Positions 34,287-46,134 of a DNA stretch of 64,000 nt are shown one piece after another. Positions within the stretch are counted from its first letter, which is position 1. Every line of letters starts with the position of its first letter. Both the position numbers and the translations under genes were made by a program. Location of the stretch: NCBI GenBank assembly GCA_030761205.1, contig JAULJL010000032.1, positions 7,693,134 to 7,757,133 of the forward strand, in the 5' to 3' direction. The notes under the pieces were generated by a model. The model saw nothing but the letters and a program-made list of their open reading frames with translations, ran no database searches and was not told the DNA's origin. The DNA is from Fremontodendron californicum. Lineage: Eukaryota > Streptophyta > Magnoliopsida > Malvales > Malvaceae.

Positions 34287-35765
34287 TGATAAGTCATAAA
34301 ATACACATTTTATACCCTTTCTATTCTTAGTTTTAGTTATGTCTTATATCTTTATTTTGATTAATTATATTATGTTTTTGAATTTTAGGTACAATAAGGA
34401 GAATAAAGTCAAAAGATGTCAATAATGATGGAAAAGAACTTACAAAATCATAATCACAAGATGGAAGAAGACTCAGGAGTCAAAAAGATCAATTTCTTGT
34501 TGCAAAGCAATCAGGCAGATTTGACCTCCGGAGCTTGTTGTAAGGAAAACATGATTTTAAAGTCTTTATTTGAAGAAACTTCCTCACGGATTTTGAAGCT
34601 GACTTGAATACCTTTCTAACGGTAGTTTACACGCTCAAATAGGACAAGAAATGGTCATCCAAATCAGCTAAGGAAGTGAAGGAAGATGCAGTAGAAAAAT
34701 GGGAGACAGAATGCCCGCCACGGCCCCCAAAAAAATCGAAAACACGGGAAAAACTAGAAAAACATGATTTTTCAGTCCCTAACCTTGTACGGCAAGGACT
34801 TGTTCTCAGGTTCTTAAAACTCTATAAATACCATTTTTTTAGCCACAAACTAGACATCTTGGAGGAGACTCAAGGATCATCATTCTTCTTCTTCTTCTCC
34901 ATTCTTTTATTTTTTTTAGTTTTCTATATATATATTATCTATGCTTATGCTAGGCTAAACTTCTTTTTGGTTAAGGGTGATTTCAAAGCCCTAGAATATA
35001 TTGTGTAATTGATTTTCAGATTTTATCTATCATTAATTTTCTATGAAAGTTGATTATGTTCTTCCATAAAAGTTGTTCATGATGTTGTTTTGATTTGTTT
35101 AGGTTGCAAACTAGATATATCTTGATAATTGTCTAATGCTAGTTTAGGAGTCTTGGTCCTTGTACTTGTCTTGATTTCCTATTCATAAGTGGCAATTTGT
35201 GATTAATGATTATGGTCAAGTTTTCAATAATTGCAAAGTGGAACATAACATAGGTTAAACTATCCGAGCTTACGTGTTTGTTGCCTAGATCAACCTATCT
35301 TTCTCATCATAAAGCTGCCATTACATTAAATCTAGAGAGCTTATTCTAGGTTGTCTAGTGGTTAGAGATTAAATAGAGAGCTTGTTCTATTTGACGATGA
35401 ACTAAGGAAAGATTCGGGTAACAGAGCTTGTTGTTATCTATGGTTGATAATTTTGATAGTTAATTGATATTGATAGATCTGATTATTGATTCTCAATGAT
35501 GTCTAGTGATGGAGAATAAAACCTTAACCATATTTCTCTTATATTTGATTTCATCTTACTTATTTGTTTTTTACTTTTCTTGTTTGCTTTAGTTTTAAAA
35601 CATCTCAAAATCCCCCATTTTACTTTTGTTTTCTTTGAATCTAATTTATAAGCCAATAATTTATAAATTGAAAACCAATCCCTGTGGACTCGACCCTTGC
35701 TAACTACTATATTTACAATCGACCCTTTCAATACAAAGATGAGATATGAATCGCATAGGTCTACA
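34287..35765 (+). mobile_element. 5' LTR of nested 4.4 kb element
   Basis: Collinear with 37184-38704 from TGATAAGTC through 'ccaatccctgtggactcgacccttgc'. The last ~40 bp diverge, so the end near 35765 ('gtctaca') is uncertain. Both LTRs carry 'ctatgcttatgctaggctaaac' and a run of leader-like sequence after it. Confidence 0.75.
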
Positions 35766-37160
35766 ACTAGTTATTAGTGAGAAGATTTTCATGAGAATTG
35801 AGTTTGAATACTATTTTTCATGAGCCAATGTTAATATGATATGTTGATTGAGAAAGAAGCATGTTTAGACTTAAAATTGACTTGTATAATCATCCTTGTT
35901 AGTTTTGAGCCTATATTATTGATGCATTATACATATCAATCTAATTTCTTTCTTGTGTGCTCTTATGATTACATGATTCTATAGAACTTGCTTTAAACCT
36001 TTCTAAGACTATATTGATGTATGTCACAACATGAATATGATTGAGGCATTAGGATTATAACCAGGGCCAAACAGCCATCCTTTATTAATGTTCCAAGAGA
36101 ACATCCCCTTAGTGAGCCAATTTGAGCCTATATTTATTAAGCTATTTTATTGGTAACTACATCTTACACCTAGCCAAAACACATTTATATCTTTACCCTT
36201 GTTCTAAAGATGAACTAGAATGTTTGAGACATATTGCAAAAACAAGGGATACTTTTTGAAAATTTGGGTTAGAACAAAAGATAAGTGTGGGGGAGGAGAA
36301 AGGCAAAAGTCAAGAGAAAAAGAAAAGGGAACATTGTAAAAATACATTCCCATAAAAAAATTGAATCATCTCTTGAGCTTTTAGTTAAAGAAAAGAAAAA
36401 GAATGTTACAAGGTTGGTTATAATGAAGCAGAGGCTCAACATGAAATATTCAGTCTATGTGATTATGTACTTCCAAAGAATATTGAGAAAGTTCTATTTG
36501 CAAAATCTTATTTTTGTCTCTAAATTCTATGAAGTCTTTGGAACCTTTGTGATATCTTTTCCTTTTTATTATTTAACCATATTATTACCCCTTGGCCCCA
36601 TTACAACCTTGATTAAATACCTCTTGATTCATGAAGTTGTATGATCTAAATAATGGAGAATAGGTGGACAAACAAGCATATGGTAGAACTATTTTCATGA
36701 GATTGATTGAGTGTAAACACTTTACCATTACTATATTGAGTGAAAATCATGATAGTATCCCATGTGAGAAGTTGAGATTAAGTTTGAATATGCACTATTT
36801 TGATTGAGATATGTTATGTTAATATTGGCTTAACTCAAACTATTTACATTCAAGCATGATTTTTTGTGAAATTCTTTGAGCTATTGATTAATTTATAAGA
36901 CTTGTCCAATGATTTTCTCTAATTTATATTGAAAGGATTAGTTGTAATTATTATTTTTATTTTTATTTATTTTTATTTTTCTTATGTTTTCAATGTTTGT
37001 GGGTATCGTCCTAGTAAACCCTCACGAGACTAAACTCGTCCACTAGGGACACCTAGGGGTTTAAAGGCTTGTGTTATATGCTAAGTGCCACCGTGATTTC
37101 CTACGAAAGTGGACTAGATTATATTAAATTTTTTTTATTTTGTTTTGCTCGAGGACTAGC

Positions 37161-37183
37161 AAAAAGCTAAGTGTGGGGGTATT
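37161..37183 (+). other. Polypurine tract of nested element
   Basis: AAAAAGCTAAGTGTGGGGGT and three further bases lie directly before the right LTR. 'gtgtggggg' next to a TGATA-type LTR is a common plant Ty3/gypsy arrangement. A second GTGTGGGGGAGGAGA stretch at 36286 lies inside the internal region. Confidence 0.75.
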
Positions 37184-38704
37184 TGATAAGTCATAAAATA
37201 CACATTTTATGCCCTTTCTATTCTTAATTTTAGTTATGTCTTATATCTTTATTTTGATTAATTATATTATGTTTTTTAATTTTAGGTACAATAAGGAGAA
37301 TGAAGTCAAAAGATGTCAATAATGATGGTAAAGAACTTACCAAATCATAATCACAAGATGGAAGAAGACTCGGGAGTCAAAAAGATCAATTTCTTATTGC
37401 AAAGCAATCAGGCAGATTTGACCTCCGAAACTTGTTGTAAGGAAAACATGATGTTAAAATCTTTAATTGAGGAAACTTTCTTCTTGACTTTTGAAGCTGA
37501 CTTGAATATCTTTCCAACGGTAGTTTACACGCTCAAATAGGACAAGAAATGGTCATCTAAATCAGCTAAGGAAGTGAAGGAAGGTGCAATAGAAAAATGG
37601 GAGACAGAATGCCCGGCGTCGCAGCACCCAAAAAACCACAAAAACACGGGAAAACCTAGAAAAACATGATTTTTCAGCCCCTAACCTTACTTGTACGGCA
37701 AGGACTTGTTCCTAGGGTTTTAAAATTCTATAACTACTATCTTTTGAGCCACAAACTAGACATCTTGGAGGAGACTCAAGGATCATCATTTACATCTTGG
37801 AGGAGACTCAAGGATCATCATTCTTCTTCTTTTTCTCCATTCTTTTATTTTCTTTTTAGTTTTATGAATATATATATATATATATTCTCTATGCTTATGC
37901 TAGGCTAAACTTTTTCTTGGTTAAGGGTGATTTCAAAGCCCTAGAACATGTTGTGTAATTGATTTTCAGATTTTATCTATCATTAATTTTCTATGAAAGT
38001 TGATTATGTTCTTCCATAAAAATTGTTCATGATGTTGTCTTGATTTGTTTAGGTTGCAAACTAGATATATCTTGATAATTGTCTAATGCTAGTTTAGGAG
38101 TCTTGGTCCTTGTACTTGTCTTGATTTCCTATTCATAAGTGGCAATTTATGATTAATGATTATGGTCAAGTTTTCAATAATTGCAAAGTGGAACATAACA
38201 TAGGTTAAACTATCCGAGCTTATGTGTTTGTTGCCTAGATCAACCTATCTTTCTCATCATAAAGCTGCCATTACATTAAATCTAGAGAGCTTATTCTAGG
38301 TTGTCTAGTGGTTAGAGATTAAATAGAGAGCTTATTCTATTTAACGACGAACTAAGTCTGGGGTAACAGAGCTTGTTGTTATCTACAATTGATAATTATT
38401 GATGTTGATAAATCTCATCATTGATTCTCAATGATGTCTAATGGTGGAGAATGAAACATTAACCATATTTCTCTTATATTTGATTTTATCTTACTTTTTT
38501 GCTTTTCACTTTTCTTGTTTGCTTTAGTTTTAAAACATCTCAAAATTCCCCTTTTTACTTTTGTTTTCTTTGAATCTAATTTATAAGCCAATAATTCATA
38601 AATTGAAAACCAATCCCTATGGACTCAACCCTTGCTAACTACTATACTTACAATTGATCTTTTTAGTGCAAGGTTAGATAAGATACACTCTTTTGGGTGC
38701 ATCA
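37184..38704 (+). mobile_element. 3' LTR of nested 4.4 kb element
   Basis: TG...CA, 1521 bp. Compared with the 5' LTR it has a local direct duplication of 'catcttggaggagactcaagg' (about 37760-37815), which the 5' LTR has only once, plus scattered substitutions. Confidence 0.8.
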
Positions 38705-38709
38705 ACAGG

Positions 38710-40690
38710 CTCAAGATATTGGGTGGTTATTTTCGAAGAGAAGATTTTCAAAAGCAGACTTCAAACATTGAGCAGAGCCGACATCCTGGAATTTCCAAAA
38801 AGTCTGGGATGCTTATTGGTTTCTTCAAAATGATATCTCTTTTTCACAGATTTGGCAATATCATAGGTGGCATCCGAAAGTTTTCATTTCTTTTTTACCT
38901 AACCTTCCCCATTTCTTTTAAGCTTTTACCTTAGATCATTATTTTTTTTTCTTTTTTATTATTATTGATTGCTTCATTATGCATCTAAGAATCCAAATCT
39001 TATTAAAAATGTGCCAAACAACTCAAAATGTTTTAACAAAGAAAAGAGAGATTGAAGTCTTATAAGCTCTTCAATTCAAATGTCCACGTTTGATCAAAAT
39101 GGGCTTTGCAAGGTACGTAATGCAGGCCAAGGTTAAAGGTTTTGAAAAAAAATGATAAACAGGCCCAAAAATACATGTTTAAGGGTAATCACACCAAGGA
39201 TCACATCATACCTGTGAAGGGCTCCTTTTGAGATATTTATATTTTCATTTCTAAAACCACTTCCTTTCATTTCATTTTTTCATCCATTTCTTACTCTCTC
39301 TTTTTCCACTCTTGATGTAGCGATTTCAAAACTTTTTTCGATCTCCTGTTTATCTCACCTTTGCCCCTGTCACAAGACCTTTTGTTTTATTCTCAAAAGA
39401 TGAATTGATGATCCCTGAAAAGGTCTTTTCTTGCCACTACCCCCAGTGTGGAGGACGATCCTTGGTTAGGGTTCATTTGAAAAAATTTATCAGGCTCAAA
39501 GGGGTAACTAGTGAATGATTTTCATATTTGTGAAAGGATGATGAAAGAAGGCCATTTTTCATTTCAACGTGGTCGTTCAAATTAAAGAGTCATTTCTTGA
39601 AGATCGATGAGTTGAAAATGTCTTTTTTCCTTTTTCTGAGCCATTTTGGATATTCTAAGTGCATGATGTCACTCTCAATTCTTTCATTTTTTTTCTTCTA
39701 TTTTTTCTCTTTTTCTACTTCATGCCCCCGTAACTTGTTCACCTTTGTCCACCCCATTACGAATGTCTGATTTGATTCACTAAACAGATGAGGGCTCATG
39801 AGACAGTGAATTATTGTCATGATGAACATGATGGAAACGTTAAGCTATTGTCCAGGTGGGGAAAAGTTGTGGCACAAATTGAGCTTTGGATGGCTTTATT
39901 CATTCGTTGAAAGGTGGGTCAAAAGGTAACTTTGGGGAAAAGGGTTAAAACATTTGTATTTTCTGATCACTTGAAAGAATTTGGTTAATAGAAGTTATAG
40001 CTTAGCCTTGACGCTCATCAAATTACAACTATCTAGATCCCTTTTAAAAAATGTCATGTTTGTCTAGTTTCCAAGGAATTCAAGAAAAAGTCTTTTAAAA
40101 TGTTTCATAGTTCATAGATTTAATAATGATTTTCATCTCAATTCCCTCACATGAAACTCAAATTGGTGCTTCTTAAAGCTAGAAAGGTCTCAATTGGTGT
40201 TTATTCAAATGATCTGGTGTTAGGAATGTTAGGAGAAGTCATGGTATTTGCTAGTGTTGGTTCATTCTCAATAATAGTCACCAATGCTTTCGAGAATTTT
40301 TATCACATCTTATTTTGTAAAACATTTTTCAACTCTGATCCAAGAAACTAATTATGTAAGGCCGACTCATCGCAAATTCACTTTTCTTAAAACTCTTCAA
40401 ATTTTCAAGCAAAACTGTTTAAGTCCATATTTACAAACCTGCTTTTATCTCAGAAGCATAATATGACAAAGAGTGCTTGAAAATTAAAAATCCATTCATT
40501 TCATGCAAGTACTAATGTGAAACAAGAGTTCTTTTTTTCATGAGTACTTTCATAATTAGAACAAATCCGCAAACATACGCCTCCCCCACGACGTGCTACC
40601 TATTAATTCCATATTCCTTTTATCCTAGCATGCCTCATGTTATGCCATCTATGTTTGCCCACCTTGATTAGGCAAAAATCGGCTCTCTTT
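38710..40690 (-). other. Noncoding internal region of the 23 kb element
   Basis: No protease, reverse transcriptase or integrase motif was found reading toward the 3' LTR. The region where pol should follow gag is therefore missing or replaced. Short frames (38632-38934, 40151-40466) are on the opposite strand and without homology. Confidence 0.55.
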
Positions 40691-40696
40691 TCCTGT

Positions 40697-41195
40697 CAAA
40701 GCTCAATAACCTAGCTTTGATAAGATCTCTGACTTTATACTTCAATGCGGGGCAATTCTCTATCGAGTGGCCTTGATTATCACAATGATAATCGCAAACT
40801 TATTAGCATTATACCAACTTGGGTATGGAGGTTTAAGGGGTTCCAACTGTATTGGCGTCACAAGGAGATTTTGGAAGAGTCGGGGTAACAACTTAGTGTA
40901 GGCGTGGGAATCGGAGCGACTTGATTTCTTTCCCAGTTGTTTCTTGACTTGTTTTGATCATTTCCAAGGTTCTTTGGATGGTTCCCGGATTGAGGATTTG
41001 GCACAAAGACGGGTGATTAGAGATTTATCAGGTAAACTGGCTGTGAAAATGGTTGGTGAGGGTATGGGCTATCGAAAATGTTGTTCATATCTGGATAGTA
41101 AGGGTGGCATGCAGGATAAGGTTGGTATGGAGCAAAGTTCTCAGGTACTCGATCCTCAAAACTGATGGCTTGTGCCTCTCTTTTTTCTTCCTTAG
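40697..41195 (-). pseudogene. C-terminal gag remnant with zinc-knuckle-like motif
   Basis: Downstream of the main gag frame, the minus strand still encodes CDYHCDNQGHSIENC (Cys codon at 40794-40796) followed by PALKYKVRDLIKARLLSF, the Cys/His segment that follows the capsid part in Tat/Ogre-type gag proteins. A YPSWYNANKF segment lies just before it in another frame, so at least one single-base indel separates them. The stretch between (40835-41195) is Pro/Tyr-rich in the expected frame but interrupted. Confidence 0.7.
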
Positions 41196-42236
41196 CTATC
41201 CCTTCTTTCTTGGGAGCAGCAGTATCTCCCTATCAATTTTCCCACTGTTGATCGCACTTTCATTCATCTCACCAGAAATAACCATATCAGCGAAATATCT
41301 TATGGCGTTCCCAACCAATTTGTCATAATATAGCGATGGTAGTGTACCGATGAATAATACAGTGATTTCTTTCACAGTGAATGGTGGTTGCACTTGTGCT
41401 GCCAGATCTCTCCATCGCTGGGCATACTCCTTGAAACTTTCAGTATTCTTCCAAGAACGAATACGAATCCCATCCAACTGATTGTACCATTTAGTAACTG
41501 ACCTAGTTAGACTGTCTTGGAAACAGTGGATTAGTAATTTTTCATTGTTGGTGTAGCCACCCATTTTTCGACAAAACATAGTAATGTGGGCTGAAAGACA
41601 CTTCGGTCCGTCATACTTTTCAAATTCGAGAACCTTAAATTTTGGCGGAATCACCAAGTATGGGACCAGACTGAGCTCATTCGTTTCCACATTCCCGAAA
41701 GCGTCCATTCCTTCTATGGCTTTGAGTCTTTCTTCCAACATATCATATTTTTACCGCACCTTTGTGTCTTCCACTTGCTTTTCCACACGTTTCTTCAACT
41801 TCTCTTGTTCTATCGGATCATCTAGGTCTGGAACAAATATCGGGTCTAAAAGATGAGCTCCCGGATTCAATCCAAATGGCTTTTGACCTTGTTGACCATC
41901 GAGAATAGGCTTACTAAAGTGGGCTAAAGGTTGTCCTCCGGCTAATGTTCCATCTTGAGGATGTGTATCATGTGATGTTTGAGCTTGGGGAGGAGTGATC
42001 CTTGATCGGTAAACCAGATCTTTTCCATGGGGTTGGGGCTCTTCCCGTGTGACTGTACCTTCAGCAACCCCTCTTCCTTGAGTGAGACTCATCATCATTT
42101 CCATCATTTTGGCCATTTGATCACGCGATTCTTCTTGTAACTTTACTATTTCTTGTTGGGACCTGGCCAATTGCTCTTATAATTCTATTTGCAATCTTTC
42201 CATTTACAATATTCGTGCTGCTTGTTCACTTTCCAT
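41196..42236 (-). pseudogene. gag: Decayed Tat/Ogre-type gag (capsid region)
   Basis: Starting at the ATG at 42236 (MESEQAARI), one frame runs to 41196 but is broken by three TAA stops (after ARIL, after LQIEL and before KYDMLEERL). Recognisable features, in order, are a coiled-coil-like Gln/Glu-rich N-terminus with MAKMMEMMMSL, then LVIPPKFKVLEFEKYDG, AHITMFCRKM, KLLIHCFQDSLT, WYNQLDG, SFKEYAQRWRDLAAQVQPP and LFIGTLP, the retrotransposon gag/capsid core of plant Ty3/gypsy elements. About 30 residues appear missing between the RSW and ESFKEYAQ segments relative to related proteins. Gag would form the virus-like particle; this copy cannot. Confidence 0.85.
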
Positions 42237-42239
42237 GGC

Positions 42240-43564
42240 TTTATTTGTGAGGAAATACTGTATTAATGCCGAGTAAGTGGTCCCGAGTTTCTTGTTGACT
42301 TTCAAATCTTGTTCCTTTTGTTTTGAAATTGAACTTCCCTTAGAATGCTCTTAAAGCCGAACAAAATCTTATTAACCCCCAATTTATTGCATGTATGCCC
42401 ATGGATGAATGCATGCATGTATGGGTGTAGCATGGTGTTAGTGTGATGCATGTAAAAAGAAAAGAAAACAAGTTAGTACAAACTAGACCTGCTCACGGGC
42501 CGGGAAGCCCTCCCGGCCCATGGTGATTCCTTCTTCCTACTGCAGTCGGGTTTCACTTTTCCTTTATCCCTATGCCCTTCATATCTCTTTCCTGAACAAC
42601 AATAATTCTTAATTCTTTGCAATGTCATGATAATGCAAAGCATGCTTATGATAATGGAATGCATAACTTGAGGCTCGAATCATGATTCGATGCCCCTGTG
42701 TATATTTCATTAACTAGTGACCCTTTTAGAGCTGAGTCTGATTAAGCCTCTTATCCCATTCTTGATAAACCTTTTCTATCTTTCCAATTTCTTTTTTTCT
42801 TTTCCTTCCTCAGATTGACTAGATGTCCACAACTTACTTTCTCACGATCCTTTCTTGGTAGGAATCAATGCTTTGTACACTTCTCTCAAAACAATTTCAC
42901 ATATCAATCATCATTTCGATCATTGCTTTCTTCACTTCCAAAGGATATAAATAAATCATGTCTCATATTGTCCCATCATCTCTTTCTCCCTTTCTGATTT
43001 TCCAATTCTCAAATTTCTGTCGAGTAATCATGAAAGCTTCGTTTATGCATTATTCATTTATTTATTATCATTCAAATTTCATGCCAACATAATGTATTAT
43101 CTAAAGAAAATTTCAAAGAAATAAAGATAATTCAATGACAAAGCTTTATGAATTGGGATATGTATTTTCATTCCAGTGAAAGAAAAAAAACATACTGGCA
43201 TTAATCAAAGAAAAGAAAGAAAGACAAAATAGGGATAGATCCTCACATAATGAATACACAAATGACCTCAATCGAGCTAATATGGATTTCTCTTTCGGAA
43301 AAGAATATTCATCGATGTCTTTGACTTTTTCGAGAGCGTCTAACCACTAATTACCTTCAATGCCTTGTGCAATTCGGTCATGTCGCACTTCGTTGCTTGC
43401 TCAGTCCTTCCATCCTGCTTTAATCCCTTGTCTCATGAATCACTTCACACGGGTTATTGCCCAACTCTTGTTTTTCCTTCACCTAAGCCGCCCTTTAGGG
43501 TTTTCAACCTAGATCCATCCTTTGATTCGAACTGTCATTTCGGGTTTTCAGTTTGAACCTCTCC
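42240..43564 (-). other. 5' leader of the 23 kb element
   Basis: Noncoding stretch between gag and the 5' LTR. It is AT-rich with a more balanced part at 43260-43560. No primer-binding site was recognised, and none is expected intact because the LTR edge is rearranged (see 43565-43872). Confidence 0.55.
42484..42523 (+). mobile_element. Truncated hAT MITE end
   Basis: TAGACCTGCTCACGGGCCGG matches the left end of the hAT MITE at 21330, and the following 'ccctcccggcccatgg' resembles part of its opposite end. Only about 40 bp remain, so this is a deletion derivative or excision remnant within the element leader. Confidence 0.55.
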
Positions 43565-43872
43565 CCTTTTTTATTTTTTTGCTATTTCTTATTTTCAATT
43601 GTTTTTATTTTTATTTTTCTTTAGTCTTTTAGTAATTTTATTTTTTATTTTTTATCATATTTTATTATTTATTTTTTACCTTTTTATTATAGTAGTTCTT
43701 ATTATTATAATAATCATTATACTTTGAGTTTATATATATATATATAAATTATTTTATTTATTGTATATTATTATTTTTATTTCATGTCCTTTATGTATAT
43801 ATATATATATATATTTTATAACCTTTTAAGAAAAAAAAATCAAAGATGGTATTCCGGTGCATGCGGATGAAA
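43565..43872 (+). repeat. Inverted LTR fragment at 5' LTR edge
   Basis: The reverse complement of this block matches LTR sequence at 29788-30080 and 44775-45060: CATTTTCATCCGC(A/G)TGCACC, 'ccatctttgattttttttt', 'aaaggacatgaaataaaaat' and the AATAAT/TAAAAATA-rich run. It abuts the truncated inner edge of the 5' LTR (which starts at 43873 with 'ttgattaggtgtg'). The normal last ~90 bp of the LTR and the primer-binding site are absent. Confidence 0.75.
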
Positions 43873-45321
43873 ATGTTGATTAGGTGTGATTGGACACCTG
43901 AGAAAACTTATCATTTTAATAAAATTTTAAAATTAATTGAAACTTATTCGATATTTTTGGTCTGCGAAAACAAAAATTGGGTTTGGGAGCACGGTTACGT
44001 GTAGGGAAGGATTAGCACCCCCACAACGCCCGTTAATAAAATGGTACCAATTAATCATGTGTTTTCCTAAATCTCGATTTAATGGACTCAGCAACAGTAT
44101 TTAAAACTAATTCTCTTTTTTATTTCTTTTCCAAAATATGTTTATTAATTGGAAAAATGAATTGTCATTACTTTCTGAAAATGAAAATGAACATAAATCT
44201 TTTATCGAAAACCCTCATTAAATATTTTCAATACTTTCGGTGGTATTTAACGAGATCCTCTCACCTCGAAATATCTTTGGAATCATTACTATGATATCCT
44301 TCAGATTCCATTGTCGAAAATTTGTCGCCCGTATTTATTTTTTATTTATTTTTTCAAGATCGTTTTATTTGCGTACAAAGAAAATGTTCTTTTATTATTA
44401 TTTTTTATTCGTGAAAACAAATATGGATCCCTTATCAAAAATGTTCGTAAAATACACCCAATATTTTTGGTGATTTTTTAGCAAAATTTTCTCTTAGGAA
44501 TCACTACAGTGACATCCTTTGAATTTCGTCGTTGGCGGATCACCTTTTTTAAAACATTTTATCTTTCGCTTAAAAAGAAACTGATGAAAACTCCTTTTAT
44601 AATTGTTTCCGAGATAAAAGAAATTATTTATGTAAAAATAATTCCCGAATAACTCTGATACTTTTGATAATTATTTTTACTAGAACCGTTTCGAGGAATG
44701 AATGATACTTCGACCATTCCAAAAAAGAATCTGTTTTAGAGGATTTCCTTTAATGAAAATAATTTAAAGAACACATTTTCATCAGCGTGCACCGGAATAC
44801 CATCTTTGATTTTTTTTTTTAAAGTTATAATATATCTAATAACAATAAATATATATATATAGACGTAAAGGACATGAAATAAAAATAATAATATAAAACA
44901 AAATAATAAATAAATATAAAGTATAATAATAATTATAATTATAATAATAATAACTACTATATATAAAAAAGTAAAAAATAACTAAAATAAAAAAGAAATA
45001 ATAATAATAAATAAATAAATAAAATTACCAAAAGACTAGAAATAAAATAAAAATAGCAAAGTAAAATGGAAAATGAACAATGTAAAAGCTTACCTCGAAA
45101 ATCGCAAAAAATCCAAATTATGAATGCTCGATTAATTCTCGAAATAAAACCCTCGAATTTTCCTTCTTCATTTTTTTCTCTTTTTCTTTTTCCTTTTTTT
45201 TCTTTCCCTTTCTTTTTTTTCCCTTTTCTGGCCTGGGTCCGGGTCAGGCGCGAGGACCCCGGGTCAGATCCAGGTCCGCGCGCGGACCTTCCCCTTCCCT
45301 AAACGGCGTCATTTGACGCCT

Positions 45322-45331
45322 CTTATATAAG
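45322..45331 (-). promoter_or_regulatory. TATA box of family 2 5' LTR
   Basis: CTTATATAAG in the same context as 30391-30400. In this LTR it would drive the element RNA leftward through gag. The upstream U3 is now split by the solo LTR at 46135-51122. Confidence 0.5.
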
Positions 45332-46134
45332 CCTTTTATTCTTTTTTTTTCACTTTTCTTTTTTACCTTCTCTCTGCTCTCTCTCTCTCTCTCCTCTGAG
45401 ACCAGAAGCCGGCCGTCGCTCGCCGACGATTGATCTCTTTCAAAAATACACCAAATTTTTTTCTCTTCTTCACCTCTTTCCTTTCCTTAACTTTGTTTTT
45501 TCTAAAATCAATCCAAAACACCTAGAATTGACTTCGAAACTTGCGGTCAAAAACACGTTTCCACTTCACCTTTCCATACACCACTTTATCACCATTCAGA
45601 TCTTCTAACCCATACCTAGAATCCCTCGAATCTCAAATGACTGAAATCTGGAAAGGCTTTGTTCAATTTTTTTTTTTTTTTTTTTGTATTTTTGTGCTTG
45701 CTATTGTTCTTTGTGTTTGTTGTTGTGGCTTCTGTTGGTATGTAGTTTGGTTGCGATGAGGTGAGGGTGATGACTAACTGATTCGGGTCTGTTCAGGGGG
45801 AAGCCGAATGGCTTGGTGGTCTTCGAAAAGGGGAGGGGGAAATCGAGTGGTGGTTGTTGTGCTTTTTGCTTACCAAAAAAAATGGGGGAGCCGAGAGTCT
45901 TTGGGTCTGTCTCCTGGGAGTAGGAACCGAGCCTTGAACTGGGTTTTTGTTTTGGGGCTTTATACTAGGTTTGGGGCGGTGGTGTAGGACTAGGTGGGTG
46001 GTAAAGTAGGCCTAGGTTGGTCGGTGCTGGCTGCTGGGTGTCAGTTTGGGCGGTGGAGCAATGATGGGGCATTGTTGTGGGTACGAGTGGGCTGATGGGT
46101 TAGGCAGGGGTAGGGGCAGCTGGTGCTAGGTGGG

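Larger units (their letters stand above)
34287..38704 (+). mobile_element. Nested 4.4 kb non-autonomous LTR retrotransposon
   Basis: Flanked by the exact 5-bp duplication acagg (34282-34286 and 38705-38709). Two direct repeats start TGATAAGTCATAAAATACAC (34287 and 37184); the right one ends GGTGCATCA. The internal region is only about 1.4 kb (35766-37183), with no gag or pol. A polypurine tract precedes the right LTR, so the element reads plus, antisense to its host element. No primer-binding site was recognised next to the left LTR. It is a defective or non-autonomous Ty3/gypsy derivative. Confidence 0.85.

Noticed and set aside
41053..41328. Plus-strand frames opposite gag
   Set aside because: Antisense shadows of the gag remnant.
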